From NCBI GenBank assembly GCA_004557245.1, contig SFEL01000010.1:11393-75392 (forward strand): a stretch of DNA of 64,000 bases. Direction: 5' to 3'. The notes beneath the pieces were generated by a model that was not told the origin of the DNA, searched no databases, and saw nothing but the letters and a program-made list of their open reading frames with translations. This document shows, one piece after another, positions 51,401 through 60,558 of this stretch. A program made the translations under genes and the position numbers. Numbering within the stretch: the stretch's first letter is position 1; each line of letters opens with the position of its first letter. Origin of the DNA: Clostridiales bacterium. Lineage in GTDB: Bacteria > Bacillota > Clostridia > Christensenellales > CAG-138.

Positions 51401-54400
51401 GGGCGACGATGGGAAATTGCTCGCGGGCGTTGAGTTTGCCATCAGCGGCACTGGCGTGGATCCTATGACGGCTGAAAGCGGGAAGGAAGGTGTGGTGACA
51501 TTTACAGGGCTTGCGTTTGGAGAGTATACAATTACCGAGGTCGAAGCACCGCAGGGGTATGTTAAGGCAGCCCCGATAAAGGTGACGATTGACGGTTCTG
51601 ATAGTGCGGAGAGAGTTATACAACTTGAACCCATAGAAAACAAACATACCAAGCTTATCGTCACAAAGTTTGCCGAAGACGGAAATACAGAGCTTCCCGG
51701 CGCGGAGTTTATAATCAGGAACGCCGAGGGGAAGTATGTAACGGCCGACGGAAATAAGTTCAGCTCATTTGTGGGCGCTAAAGAAAATGCAACAATCTTT
51801 ACCACGGGCGAGGACGGCAACTTTGCCCTCGAATACCTGCCCTTGGGCGAATATGTGCTGGAGGAGGTTAAAGCGCCGGATGGGTATCTGACGATAAGCG
51901 ACCCTGAAAATTTTACGATCGAAAATGAGTCAACGGCTGTACGCGTAGGAAATACCCGTATCAAGGCCGATTTGAAAATAATCAAGACTGACGAAAACGG
52001 CAAGCTGCTGGAAGGAATAAAGTTTACTTTGAAAAACAGCGCAGGCGGGTTTGTTACGGCGAGCGGCAGCAACGGCAGGTATACCTATACCGGCCTTGCG
52101 GGTACCGGCACCGAGTTCATTACAGATGAACGTGGCGAGATACTCATTAGCGGGCTGCTCTGGGGCACATATTATCTCAGTGAAACAGACGTCCCCAAGG
52201 GAATAGTGGGCATAAAAGACAAAATGGTTACGGTGGACGCCGACAGTCATAACCAGACGATAGAGCTGAAGCTTGAAAACAGGAGCGAAAAGGGAAATAT
52301 AGAGTTCAAGAAAACCGACGGCGCGGGCAATGGCCTTTCGGGCGCGGTGTTCAAGCTGAAGCTTGTAGAGGGAAGCGGTACGGCGTATTCTATCCATAAA
52401 CAGATGTATGCCATTTCCGACGATAAGGGGCGGGTCAGCTTTGAGGACGTGCCGTATGGCGTGTATGAGCTTACGGAGGTAATAGCGCCGGAGGGCTATG
52501 TGCGCAGCAACGACACGTATTATGTGAGCATCGGCGGCGCTGTGGCGGAAGGCAAAAACATAGGCAGCGTTCCGGCTATATGGGCCAATCCCCGGACGGA
52601 GAAGGAGTTTACCGTTGAAAAGGTAAGCGCCGACGGGGGCGAACCCTTGAGCGGCGCGGTATTTCAGGTGCTGGATGAGGATGAGAAGCCCATAGATGGC
52701 AAGACGATAACCACTTTGAACAGCGGCTCCGGCACGGTAACGCTGCCTCTGGGCAAATATTTCCTGCAAGAGACGGCGGCGCCGGAGGGCTATGAGCCGA
52801 ACGAGGAGCTTATACCCTTCGAGGTCACGACGAACGGGCGCAACACCGTAACCGTGAAAAATACGCCCAAGACCGGCTCGCTGACCATAAAAAAGACCGA
52901 TGAGGGAGGGGACCCCCTGCTCGGAGCGGAGTTTAAAATATACGCCGCGAAGGATAAGGCCCGGGAAAATCCAATTACGTTGATAACCGATAGCAGCGGC
53001 AAAGCCGTTAAAACCGGCATACCCTACGGCAGCTATGTGGCGATAGAGAGCCGCGCACCGGAGGGGTACGAACTGGACAATACGGAGCGTCCTTTTGACA
53101 TACCGCAAAAGGATGAGGACGGAACGGTTACCGACATTGCGGATATAAGGATTTCCGTAGAGAACACAAAGAGCCGCTATGCCTTGAGTATTATCAAGAG
53201 GGACGTTAAAACTGATGAAACGCTTGCCAACACGAGGTTTGCCGTGCGGGGCGACGGTTTCTACACGGAAGCCGAAACCGGCGCGGACGGTGCTGTTACG
53301 GTGGAGGTGCCTGCTGCCGGCACATATAGTATAACCGAGATCGTGCCGCCTGTGGGCTATACCCTGGATCCCAATACCTACACAGTAGAAGTAACAGGCC
53401 ATACTGCGGTTGGAGCGGAAGTGGAGTTCACTGCGAGAAACTACAAAACCAGAGTAAAGCTCAATAAGGTAGACGAGAAGGGAATACAGCTTGAAGGCGC
53501 GGAGTTCAGCATATTTGATGCGGAAGGGAAGCAGGTAACGTTTACCAACAAAGGCAGCGTGTATACCTATTCCGAGGACGACAATGTTACAGCCATAACG
53601 GCAGGAAATGCCGAGATAGTCGGCCTGCCGGTGGGGAGCTATATTCTGCGGGAGAATACGGCGCCGAAAAACTATATACCAATGGAGGATATGAGCTTCC
53701 ATGTGCGGGCGGATATGTACGATAAGGCGCTGGAGCTGACGGCTGAAAACCTGCCCCATGAAAAGGGCGTTGCCGTGCTGAAGGAGGACCCGGACGGAAC
53801 GCGGCTCAAGGGCGCTGAATTTGCGCTGTACGGGGAGGACGATACAGAGATAAGGAGGGTCACGACGGACAAGGCGGGCGTGGCGCTGTTCACCGGATTA
53901 AAATCCGGCAGCTACTACATAAAAGAAACTGCTGCGCCAGAGGGCTATAAGCTCTCGGATAAGAAATTTGACTTTACAATAGACTCAAATGGCGTTTTGA
54001 GCGGCGAGGGCTTTGCCGGTGATGAGCTTTATAAGCTGACCGTTGAAAATCGCCCTGTCGAGCATGGCTTTAAGGTAAAAAAGGTAAGCACAAATGATGA
54101 AAAGCTCGTACTGCCCGGCGCGGAGTTCCGCATACTTGGGGGCGGCCTGGATAGGACGTATACCACAGGGGCAAATGGGCTTACGGAGCAGATAACGCTC
54201 CCCATAGGCGAATATACGCTTACAGAGATGAAAGCGCCGGAGGGCTACGTTATAAACGGAGCGGGGCGGCATATCTCCGTCAAGGCGGACGGCATATACC
54301 TCGACGGCGATGAGTTGGACGAAGGGGAGGCCATCACCATCCGCAACGCCCCCGTAAACTTTAAGCTCAGGCTCGTGAAGGTGGATACGGATACAAATCA

Positions 54401-57038
54401 GCCCCTTGCAAACGTTGCCTTTATCCTGAAGGGAAAGTATGGCGGTACACATTCCCTTATTACCGGCAGCGACGGCATCACCGATACAATATCCCTTGCG
54501 CCAGGGGAATATACGTTGTCCGAGGTAGCCGCGGCGGAGGGCTATGCCATACCCCTGAACGGATGGGGCTTTACCGTAAAGGAGGGCACAGTTCAGCAGG
54601 TGACGAATACCAGCGAGGTGACAAAGTTGAGCTTTAACCGCGGCCTGCTGACGCTGACATTGAAAAACAGCCGGATATACGGTGGCCTTACCATAGAAAA
54701 AACTGACGGCAAGGACGGCAGCGCCCTGGCGGGCGCGGAGTTTACCGTAGCCGGAAGCGACGGTACGCCGCTGACCTTTATAAAGAATAACGGCAGGTAC
54801 GAGGCAGCCACAGGCGAGGGCGCATCGAGTACCATAGCTACAGACGCCAACGGTAAGGCTTATATAACAGGGCTGAAGTTCGGAAATTATACCGTAACGG
54901 AAACAAAGGCCCCCGAAGGGTATGTGTTGAAGGGAGACCGCCACAGCATAGCCATAAGCAGGCAGCAGACCGAGGTGACGCTGCGGCTGAAGAATGACAA
55001 GGCCATGTACAAGGTCACGGCGATAAAGCAGGATGCGGACGAAAACGGAAAGCTGCTGGTTGGGGCGGAGTTTACGCTGTACAGCGCGGAGGGCGCTGTC
55101 GTGGCAAAGGCAGTAACGGGCTACGACGGTGCGGCAGTATTCGAGGTTCCCGAAGGCGATTATAAGCTCGTAGAGACAAGGGCCCCTGCGGGCTACCAGC
55201 TTAGCGGCGACTTTGTGCGGGAGATCACCGTCAACGCAGTACGGGGAGCGGTGGGCGAATTCAAATATACCTTCAACAACGAAAAGACCAGCTACTCCAT
55301 AGAGATACATAAGCACGACTCCGAGGATAAGCAGAAAAAGCTTGCGGGTGCGGAATTTGCCGTTACGGATAGCCGGGGCTTTACCAAGACAGTGACGACC
55401 GACGCCTCAGGCAAGGCGTCTATTACCGAGCTGCCTTACGATGATTACACTATCCGCGAGATAAAGGCGCCAAAGGGCTATGCGCTGAGCGATAAGGAGT
55501 ACTCAGTAAAAAAGACAGAGCTTGTCCATGGCAGCCCCGTAGTTATTGAGGCGGCAAACAAGTATATACTGGGCAGCGTGACCATTAAAAAGGTAGACCA
55601 CGAGAACCCCGAAAAGCTCCTTGAAGGGGCGAAGTTTAACGTGACGGATGAAAATGGCAGCCTGCTCATGTGGAAGGCAGAGGGCGACGTATACACGTTG
55701 GATGATCGCGGCAGCAACGTAATAACTGCGGGCCGGATAACGCTTAAAGAGCTGCCGGAAGGCACATATACCCTTACCGAAATCGACGCGCCCAGCGGCT
55801 ACGCTATACTGGACGGCAGCAGAACCTTCACTATAACCGAGGCGAATATGACGGCGCCGCTTGAAATAAAGGTAGAAAATCTGCTTAGGCGTACGGCGGT
55901 AGGCTTCATAAAGGTGGATAAAAACAACAAGGAGCTGCGCCTTGCGGGAGCGGAGTTCACCCTCTACAGGATGAATGGCGAAAAGCAGGGCGAAGTTGTG
56001 GCAACGGGAGTGACCAACAACAACGGCCTCGTGACATTTACCGAGCTCACTATGGGCAGCTACCGGGCTAAGGAAACAAAAGCGCCAAAGGGCTATAAGC
56101 TTTGGAACGCCCCCATAGACTTTACCGTGGACGAATACGGGAAGGTAAGCGTAGGGAGCACCGAGCTAAAGCCGGAGGGTCTTGTATACACCGCCATGAT
56201 AACCAACACCGCAGAGGAAAAGGAGATAACCCTGAAGAAAGTGTCGGATACCGGCGAGGCGCTTACGGGAGCCACATTCAGGCTGAGCGGCGAAAAGAGC
56301 TATATACTTACCACCGGCAGCGACGGTACGGCAAAGATTAGCCTGCCATACGGCGATTACATACTGGAGGAAGTAATAGCTCCGGACGGGTATGTGCTCA
56401 GCAGCGAAAAGCAGGCGCTGAACCTGAGCGACTCAGGATTAAAGCTGAACGGCAAGGCTGTATCAGGGTTTACGGTCACGCTGAAGAATCAGCCCGTGAC
56501 ATTCGCCCTGACGCTGCATAAGCGGGATGCCTCTACGGGCAAGGCGCTATCCGGTGCGACATTCAAAATAACCGGCAACAGCTACACAAAGACCGCTACC
56601 GCGGATGCGTCAGGCAATACCGAGACCATAAAGCTCAGGCCGGGGACCTACGGCATAACCGAAACGGCAACGCCCAGCGGATATATAAGGCCTTTGGGCG
56701 GATGGACGCTAACTGTGGAGCGTGATGGGGACATGAGCGTATCCGGCAACGGCGCTTACATATCCTTGGGCAATACAGTGGTGCTGACGGTGGACAATAT
56801 ATCCAATCAGCCTTGCACTACACCGACCCAGCCCCCCTGCTCAACGCCGGGCCCAGGCAGCACGCCTAAGCCCGCTGGGGGGGCAGGCAAGACGGGCAGC
56901 ATAGGCAAGACCGGCGAGCTGGGCGGGGATATACGGCTGCTGTGCGGCGCGGCAATGATGCTGTTGTCTTTCACGGGACTGCTGACGCTCCTGATAGCCG
57001 ATGGCCGGAAAAAGCAAAAGTATATGCTAGGCATGTAG
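48435..57038 (+). CDS. Giant Cna-B/SpaA-repeat surface adhesin or pilin-like protein, sortase substrate
   Basis: 2867 residues. A signal peptide (about 1-31) is followed by a Pro/Thr-Pro and acidic linker (to about 130) and an adhesin-like head of about 440 residues. About 22 tandem Cna-B/SpaA domains of 80-110 residues come next. Each has an initial Lys strand (such as LTIKKTD), a Glu in the E-x-x-A-P-x-G-Y signature, and a final NT-type strand; Lys and Asn/Asp/Glu in these positions form isopeptide bonds in known family members. The end is G-K-T-G-E-L-G-G, a membrane helix and R-K-K-Q-K, a sorting signal with IGKTG in place of LPxTG. Cell-surface attachment is expected; the partner is unknown. 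A terminator follows. Confidence 0.92.
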   Translation: MKFKSFNRVLAALLMLTMLAGQVLMSTAMALNEEPGIVILDESDLLEAEPTPTPTPGPQEEWQEDGAVHEGIDKAESTPEVINEEYIISEQTPAPASSAGIAALPEGADEPAKTSEVASEGEEDGIILLGDEPLADGDGGLSVLVTSSQTTVQDGEEYKFTVVVRDDDLTTLPNIIEGETLTIELPEFLEIRDFPNVLRQYFEWPPYYDQESHSVTLTFKEIAEGMQNLNMSFTLTAIVNTIGYDGDGKDEIKVGLGNVETATASTEVGVDTGTGETEEKPYLKKNIWSNVKQMGTDFVMNDPEKPIGYSAGFGVKCDYNSNVTFRDDLSGGHLALCSVTGDTNAPLGSCITKVTIGGKVVTPADPTGETLVFNDQRLGVITISRDGTGFKAVVTRETAAENTELVNVQLRYFAVVVGDANSVTNAVSLSIDGKSEFHDEKTILRYETHGAVVSKKVLYNGEEVTAVDLTEEDTVDFRIKINQYGEGSVYKDGENITWDDLKPCFEFVGSEPITGPFKIEANGQRLNIVKVGNDAIPAGEYNIDFTVKIDKNLLKYGEESMNTVGNTVVIRRKAKLTIDKTWDGDNAIAIEEGAVFVLLDGDKVIASAESKRNGTVTLYIKADDLRSGQHTYILKETVDEKSGYSSVRDKEVVITKADNDIIINSIDGWDYNSGEARVSITNTPDSGLGTVSFRKLGEGDEPLQGGTFQLWKENEGSDDEWIADFSTVNGSWSKEGLEYGTYYVKEISAPPGYILTSQPSEKVTIKKTDTHETITMTNEKYTVGSITIKKEDEDGNPLAGAEFTLLPVGVKKTTGENGEAIFDGLTEGTYTITETEAPTGYGKLEGYVTVNIEANGTANVAGAVPDNLNFNGKSVILTWKNTRTQGSISITKTGSEGKPLQGAVFGLYNDAAAAEKPIDIQQTDKNGKALFADLAAGTYYVKEITAPNGYALSDEVHTFIIGNGENAAWDCGKTITNQLKKYTLKLTKKGDDGKLLAGVEFAISGTGVDPMTAESGKEGVVTFTGLAFGEYTITEVEAPQGYVKAAPIKVTIDGSDSAERVIQLEPIENKHTKLIVTKFAEDGNTELPGAEFIIRNAEGKYVTADGNKFSSFVGAKENATIFTTGEDGNFALEYLPLGEYVLEEVKAPDGYLTISDPENFTIENESTAVRVGNTRIKADLKIIKTDENGKLLEGIKFTLKNSAGGFVTASGSNGRYTYTGLAGTGTEFITDERGEILISGLLWGTYYLSETDVPKGIVGIKDKMVTVDADSHNQTIELKLENRSEKGNIEFKKTDGAGNGLSGAVFKLKLVEGSGTAYSIHKQMYAISDDKGRVSFEDVPYGVYELTEVIAPEGYVRSNDTYYVSIGGAVAEGKNIGSVPAIWANPRTEKEFTVEKVSADGGEPLSGAVFQVLDEDEKPIDGKTITTLNSGSGTVTLPLGKYFLQETAAPEGYEPNEELIPFEVTTNGRNTVTVKNTPKTGSLTIKKTDEGGDPLLGAEFKIYAAKDKARENPITLITDSSGKAVKTGIPYGSYVAIESRAPEGYELDNTERPFDIPQKDEDGTVTDIADIRISVENTKSRYALSIIKRDVKTDETLANTRFAVRGDGFYTEAETGADGAVTVEVPAAGTYSITEIVPPVGYTLDPNTYTVEVTGHTAVGAEVEFTARNYKTRVKLNKVDEKGIQLEGAEFSIFDAEGKQVTFTNKGSVYTYSEDDNVTAITAGNAEIVGLPVGSYILRENTAPKNYIPMEDMSFHVRADMYDKALELTAENLPHEKGVAVLKEDPDGTRLKGAEFALYGEDDTEIRRVTTDKAGVALFTGLKSGSYYIKETAAPEGYKLSDKKFDFTIDSNGVLSGEGFAGDELYKLTVENRPVEHGFKVKKVSTNDEKLVLPGAEFRILGGGLDRTYTTGANGLTEQITLPIGEYTLTEMKAPEGYVINGAGRHISVKADGIYLDGDELDEGEAITIRNAPVNFKLRLVKVDTDTNQPLANVAFILKGKYGGTHSLITGSDGITDTISLAPGEYTLSEVAAAEGYAIPLNGWGFTVKEGTVQQVTNTSEVTKLSFNRGLLTLTLKNSRIYGGLTIEKTDGKDGSALAGAEFTVAGSDGTPLTFIKNNGRYEAATGEGASSTIATDANGKAYITGLKFGNYTVTETKAPEGYVLKGDRHSIAISRQQTEVTLRLKNDKAMYKVTAIKQDADENGKLLVGAEFTLYSAEGAVVAKAVTGYDGAAVFEVPEGDYKLVETRAPAGYQLSGDFVREITVNAVRGAVGEFKYTFNNEKTSYSIEIHKHDSEDKQKKLAGAEFAVTDSRGFTKTVTTDASGKASITELPYDDYTIREIKAPKGYALSDKEYSVKKTELVHGSPVVIEAANKYILGSVTIKKVDHENPEKLLEGAKFNVTDENGSLLMWKAEGDVYTLDDRGSNVITAGRITLKELPEGTYTLTEIDAPSGYAILDGSRTFTITEANMTAPLEIKVENLLRRTAVGFIKVDKNNKELRLAGAEFTLYRMNGEKQGEVVATGVTNNNGLVTFTELTMGSYRAKETKAPKGYKLWNAPIDFTVDEYGKVSVGSTELKPEGLVYTAMITNTAEEKEITLKKVSDTGEALTGATFRLSGEKSYILTTGSDGTAKISLPYGDYILEEVIAPDGYVLSSEKQALNLSDSGLKLNGKAVSGFTVTLKNQPVTFALTLHKRDASTGKALSGATFKITGNSYTKTATADASGNTETIKLRPGTYGITETATPSGYIRPLGGWTLTVERDGDMSVSGNGAYISLGNTVVLTVDNISNQPCTTPTQPPCSTPGPGSTPKPAGGAGKTGSIGKTGELGGDIRLLCGAAMMLLSFTGLLTLLIADGRKKQKYMLGM

Positions 57039-57077
57039 CGGCGTACCGCGGTTAGGACGTTTGAGACCTGTATAAAC

Positions 57078-57132
57078 AAAAAACAGCCTGGATATGGTAC
57101 GGCGTATGACCGTCCAGCCCAGGCTGTTTTCA
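57078..57132. terminator. Bidirectional terminator between the giant gene and tetR
   Basis: AAAACAGCCTGG (57080-57091) pairs with CCAGGCTGTTTT (57119-57130) around a 27-nt loop, with A-runs and T-runs on the two flanks. Confidence 0.8.
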
Positions 57133-57213
57133 AGTAAGTAAAGATTATAATGGACGGCACGTGACCGAAAAATGAGGACGCTGCGAAAGCTCCAAAAAGG
57201 TCATGAATTCGCT

Positions 57214-57780
57214 TTATTCTCTCATCAGCGCGTCCACGAGGGTCTCTATGGATATGCTGCCCATGCCGCCAAAGGTTTGCAGCATATGGCCGGATAGCAG
57301 CGTAAAGAACAGCTCTGCCCGCTCACCCAGTATCCCGGCGTTGCGGGATTGCAGCTTCAGCGCGCCCAGCTCCAGCATCAACCGCCACTTTTGCTTGTAC
57401 TCCGTCATGAGCTCGCGTATGGGGGTATCTTCGCTGGCGCATTCGGCGCACAGCACGCAGTACAGCCGCGCGTTGTGCTCGTCTGCCATGAGACTTTCAA
57501 ACAGGCGAATGAGCGCCGGGCGGAGGGCTTCCTCACGGTTCAGACCGTCTACCCAGGAGAAAAGTATGTCCGTCATATGGCATAGACAGTCATCGGTTAT
57601 GGTGACGATAAGTTCGTCCTTGGTGGAATAGTAGTAATAAAGTGTGCCCTTGCTCAGCTTTGCTTCGGCTGCGATATCGCCAAGGCTGGTGCCGTGGACG
57701 CCCTTTTGTGTAAAGAGGGAGGATGCGGTATACAGTATAGCGTCACGTACAGACGGAAAATCCCCGTGTTTGCGCGGCAT
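57214..57780 (-). CDS. TetR-family transcriptional regulator
   Basis: About 188 residues from the ATG at 57780, behind AAGGAGG. The N-terminal helix-turn-helix is typical: FTQKGVHGTSLGDIAAEAKLSKGTLYYYYSTKDEL near 23-57. The rest is an all-alpha ligand domain without close relatives that I recognise. It faces the giant surface gene from the other side of a terminator and starts its own unit; its target is unknown and may be elsewhere. Confidence 0.88.
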   Translation of the reverse strand: MPRKHGDFPSVRDAILYTASSLFTQKGVHGTSLGDIAAEAKLSKGTLYYYYSTKDELIVTITDDCLCHMTDILFSWVDGLNREEALRPALIRLFESLMADEHNARLYCVLCAECASEDTPIRELMTEYKQKWRLMLELGALKLQSRNAGILGERAELFFTLLSGHMLQTFGGMGSISIETLVDALMRE

Positions 57781-57883
57781 ATGCGTCCCTCCTTCCGGCA
57801 AGTCCAAATATCGGCCTTTTGACTGATAACATATAAATTATACAATACGGGAAGTGCGCATACAAGTTCAATATTGCAAAAAT

Positions 57884-57914
57884 AAAAAAAGCGGGGAAAT
57901 CCCTGCTTTTTTTA
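57884..57914 (-). terminator. Terminator after rpmE
   Basis: On the minus strand, AGCAGGG pairs with CCCCGCT around a short loop, followed by TTTTTTTATTTT, 11 bp past the rpmE stop. Confidence 0.85.
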
Positions 57915-57924
57915 TCTGTCGCAA

Positions 57925-58125
57925 TTAGTTCATGCCATAGCGCTTCTTAAAGCGATCCACGCGTCCGCCGGTATCTACCAGCTTCTGACGGCCGGTAAAG
58001 AACGGGTGGCACTTGGAGCAAATTTCAACCTTGAGCTCACCCTTGACGGAACCGCTCTTGAAGGTCTCACCGCAAGCGCAACGAACGATGCTCTCACCGT
58101 AATTGGGGTGGATATCCTTCTTCAT
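57925..58125 (-). CDS. rpmE: 50S ribosomal protein L31 (zinc-binding form)
   Basis: 66 residues, starting MKKDIHPNYGE. The zinc ligands Cys16, Cys18, Cys37 and Cys40 are present (RCACG; ICSKCHPFF), marking the zinc-type L31 rather than the zinc-free paralogue. The start follows CAGGAGGATAACAC. It lies downstream of rho, as in many Firmicutes. Confidence 0.96.
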   Translation of the reverse strand: MKKDIHPNYGESIVRCACGETFKSGSVKGELKVEICSKCHPFFTGRQKLVDTGGRVDRFKKRYGMN

Positions 58126-58311
58126 CGTGTTATCCTCCTGTATTTGCTGGGCGCAGGGCGATTAGCCGCCCTCCTGCTGCATGCGGGCATATACAACCCG
58201 AACGAAGTTATTATATCTTATACCGCGGTGCCGGCGCAAGTATTATTTTGATATATTCGGGCTTTTTTTATAAATGAACCCGACCGAGACCGGTGTACGG
58301 AGTGCCGCGGT

Positions 58312-60171
58312 TTATTTGTTGAAGGTCTTGCCTGTGGTGAAGCCGTCCTTCTCATAGGCGCTGTTCCATGCTCGTATCTTGGCGACGAATTCCTTGTTGT
58401 TTTCCGTCTTCTCAAGCATTGCGATGAGCTGCTCGGTGATTTCCGCAGGATTGCCGTTGCCCAGCATCTTGCGTATGATATATACTGCGTCTCTTTCGTC
58501 GGGCGAGAGAAGCAGCTCCTCGCGGCGGGTACCGCTCTTGTAGATGTCTATGGCAGGGAATATGCGCTTTTCGGAGAGCTTGCGGTCAAGGTGTATCTCC
58601 ATGTTGCCTGTGCCCTTGAATTCCTCATAAACTATATCGTCCATACGGCTGCCGGTCTCGATGAGGGCGGTAGCAATTATGGTAAGGCTGCCTCCGTTTT
58701 CGATGTTGCGGGCAGCGCCGAAGAAGCGCTTGGGCTTATGCAGTGCTCCCGGATCCATACCGCCGGAAAGAGTCTTACCGGTGGCGGGGATAGTAATATT
58801 GTAGGCGCGGGTGAGACGGGTTATGGAGTCTATGAGGACTACCACGTCCTTGCCCTGCTCCACCAGGCGCATAGCGCGCTCCTGTGCCATCTCGGCTACG
58901 CGGGTATGATGCTCGGGCAGCTCATCAAAGGTGGAGTACAGTACCTCACCCTTTATGCTGCGCTGCATATCCGTGACTTCCTCGGGCCGCTCGTCTATGA
59001 GCAGCACTATAAGGGTAACGTCGGGATAGTTGTTGGTTATTCCGTTGGCTATGTTCTTGAGCAGCGTAGTCTTGCCGCTCTTGGGCTGGCTGACGATAAG
59101 GCCCCGCTGACCCTTGCCTATGGGGGCTATGAGGTCTACCAGGCGAATGGCCAGATTCTGGTCCTTTGCGCCGGTGCCATCGTCATATTCCAGAGTGAGA
59201 CGCTCATTGGGGTATATGGGCACAAGCTCCTCAAAGGGCTTACGCTTCATGGCCTCCTCGGGATCAATGCCGTTTATGGCTGTTATGTACAGCAGCGCGA
59301 GAAAACGCTCGCCCTCCTTGCTTGGACGGGTCTTGCCGGTGACGAGATCGCCTGTGCGGAGGCCGAAGCGGCGTATCTGGGCGATGGAGACGTATATGTC
59401 CTTGTTGCCCGGCAGATAGTTGTCGCTGCGGAGGAAGCCGTAGCCATCGGGCAGCACTTCGAGTACGCCTTCGCAATCGCCGCATTCTCCGCCCTCGAGA
59501 AGGCCGGGAACTGCGGGATTGCTGGTGCCGTATTCTTTGTTGTAGTAGCCCTCGGGACGGTCTGGTCTGCGGAAGCTTTCCTCGGACTGCTGCTCATAGG
59601 CGGCCTGATAGCTCTGCTGCTGATAGCCCTGCTGGTAGGAGGGCTGCTGGTAGCCCTGCTGGGAATAGTCCCTGTTATAGGAAGGCTGATAGCCCTGCTG
59701 GGAGTAGTCCCTATTGTATGCCTGATAGCCCTGCTGCTGATAACGGTTCTGATTGTAGCCGTATCCCTGCCGTTGCTGATAATTCTGTTGATAGGGTTTG
59801 CGGTACTGCTGCTGATAGCCCATCTGGCGGGGCTGCTGTGCCTGATACGCAGGTACATACTGAGAGCGGGGCTGTGCAGGAGCTTCGTGCAGAACGTCGC
59901 TGTGCCGCACGCGTGCTTCCTCAGTTGGCTGCTCTGCGGCCTGCATTGGCTGCCCGGATGCAGGGGCGGCGGGCTGTGGATCAGGCTGGGCTTCGGGCTC
60001 GGGAGCCGGCGGCTCAGCTGGCTGCTGCACCGCGGAGGGTATCGCTCCGCCGTTCATTATGATGTCCACAAGCTCGTTCTTGCGGTATTTTGTGAGTGAC
60101 TTTACGCCCTGAAGCTTGGCAATCTCCCTGAGATCGTTCAAGCTCTTTTCCTGAAGCATTTCTCTGGTCAC
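58312..60171 (-). CDS. rho: Transcription termination factor Rho with a Q/Y-rich prion-like N-terminal insertion
   Basis: About 619 residues from GTG at 60171, chosen because AAAGGAGT lies 9 bp upstream and overlaps the codons of an alternative ATG at 60201. The N-terminal Rho domain (LNDLREIAKLQGVKSLTKYRKNELV) is followed by a Pro/Ala/Glu linker. A Q/Y/N-rich tract (about residues 105-196) has repeated QQGYQ and NRDYSQQGY units. Then come the RNA-binding cold-shock domain (GYGFLRSDNYLPGNKDIYVS) and the ATPase with Walker A SQPKSGKTTL near 366. Rho ends transcripts by ATP-driven RNA tracking. The tract resembles the prion-forming domain known in Clostridium botulinum Rho. Confidence 0.96.
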   Translation of the reverse strand: MTREMLQEKSLNDLREIAKLQGVKSLTKYRKNELVDIIMNGGAIPSAVQQPAEPPAPEPEAQPDPQPAAPASGQPMQAAEQPTEEARVRHSDVLHEAPAQPRSQYVPAYQAQQPRQMGYQQQYRKPYQQNYQQRQGYGYNQNRYQQQGYQAYNRDYSQQGYQPSYNRDYSQQGYQQPSYQQGYQQQSYQAAYEQQSEESFRRPDRPEGYYNKEYGTSNPAVPGLLEGGECGDCEGVLEVLPDGYGFLRSDNYLPGNKDIYVSIAQIRRFGLRTGDLVTGKTRPSKEGERFLALLYITAINGIDPEEAMKRKPFEELVPIYPNERLTLEYDDGTGAKDQNLAIRLVDLIAPIGKGQRGLIVSQPKSGKTTLLKNIANGITNNYPDVTLIVLLIDERPEEVTDMQRSIKGEVLYSTFDELPEHHTRVAEMAQERAMRLVEQGKDVVVLIDSITRLTRAYNITIPATGKTLSGGMDPGALHKPKRFFGAARNIENGGSLTIIATALIETGSRMDDIVYEEFKGTGNMEIHLDRKLSEKRIFPAIDIYKSGTRREELLLSPDERDAVYIIRKMLGNGNPAEITEQLIAMLEKTENNKEFVAKIRAWNSAYEKDGFTTGKTFNK

Positions 60172-60397
60172 TGTGGGGGTACTCCTTTCGACATATGGCA
60201 TAAAAATTTATAAAAAACCACGGAATTAGCTATAACTTTCATTTGCTGATGCAGCAAAAAGCCGCATACCGATAGTATTACCAGAAAGTGGAAAAATATA
60301 ATCACTGTTTTTCTTTCTGCCTGGCCTGGATCTAATCAATGAAAAAGCTATGCTGATACAATTGGTTTTATCCGGGAAAACATATAATATCATAATA

Positions 60398-60426
60398 ATA
60401 GTATATTCCAAAAAGAAAGCTGTCAA
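60398..60426 (-). promoter_or_regulatory. Promoter of rho with a long leader
   Basis: On the minus strand TTGACA, a 17-bp spacer and TACTAT. The predicted leader is about 220 nt before the GTG, long enough for rho self-regulation. The rest of the 60172-60558 gap is AT-rich with no gene seen. Confidence 0.65.
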
Positions 60427-60558
60427 GCGTTAAAAGACATAAATTAACTTTATATTCACAAATGACAAAAAATGCCTGTTTTTTTATGGTATCGGCAAAT
60501 TTTCCATAGAGCTTTTGCATATATATCTATGAAAGTTTCACAAGGGGGTAAGGCAAAA

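Noticed and set aside
51930..53759. A 609-codon minus-strand frame inside the giant Cna-B gene
   Set aside because: The repeats of the sense gene create long antisense frames; the antisense protein has no family features or start signals.
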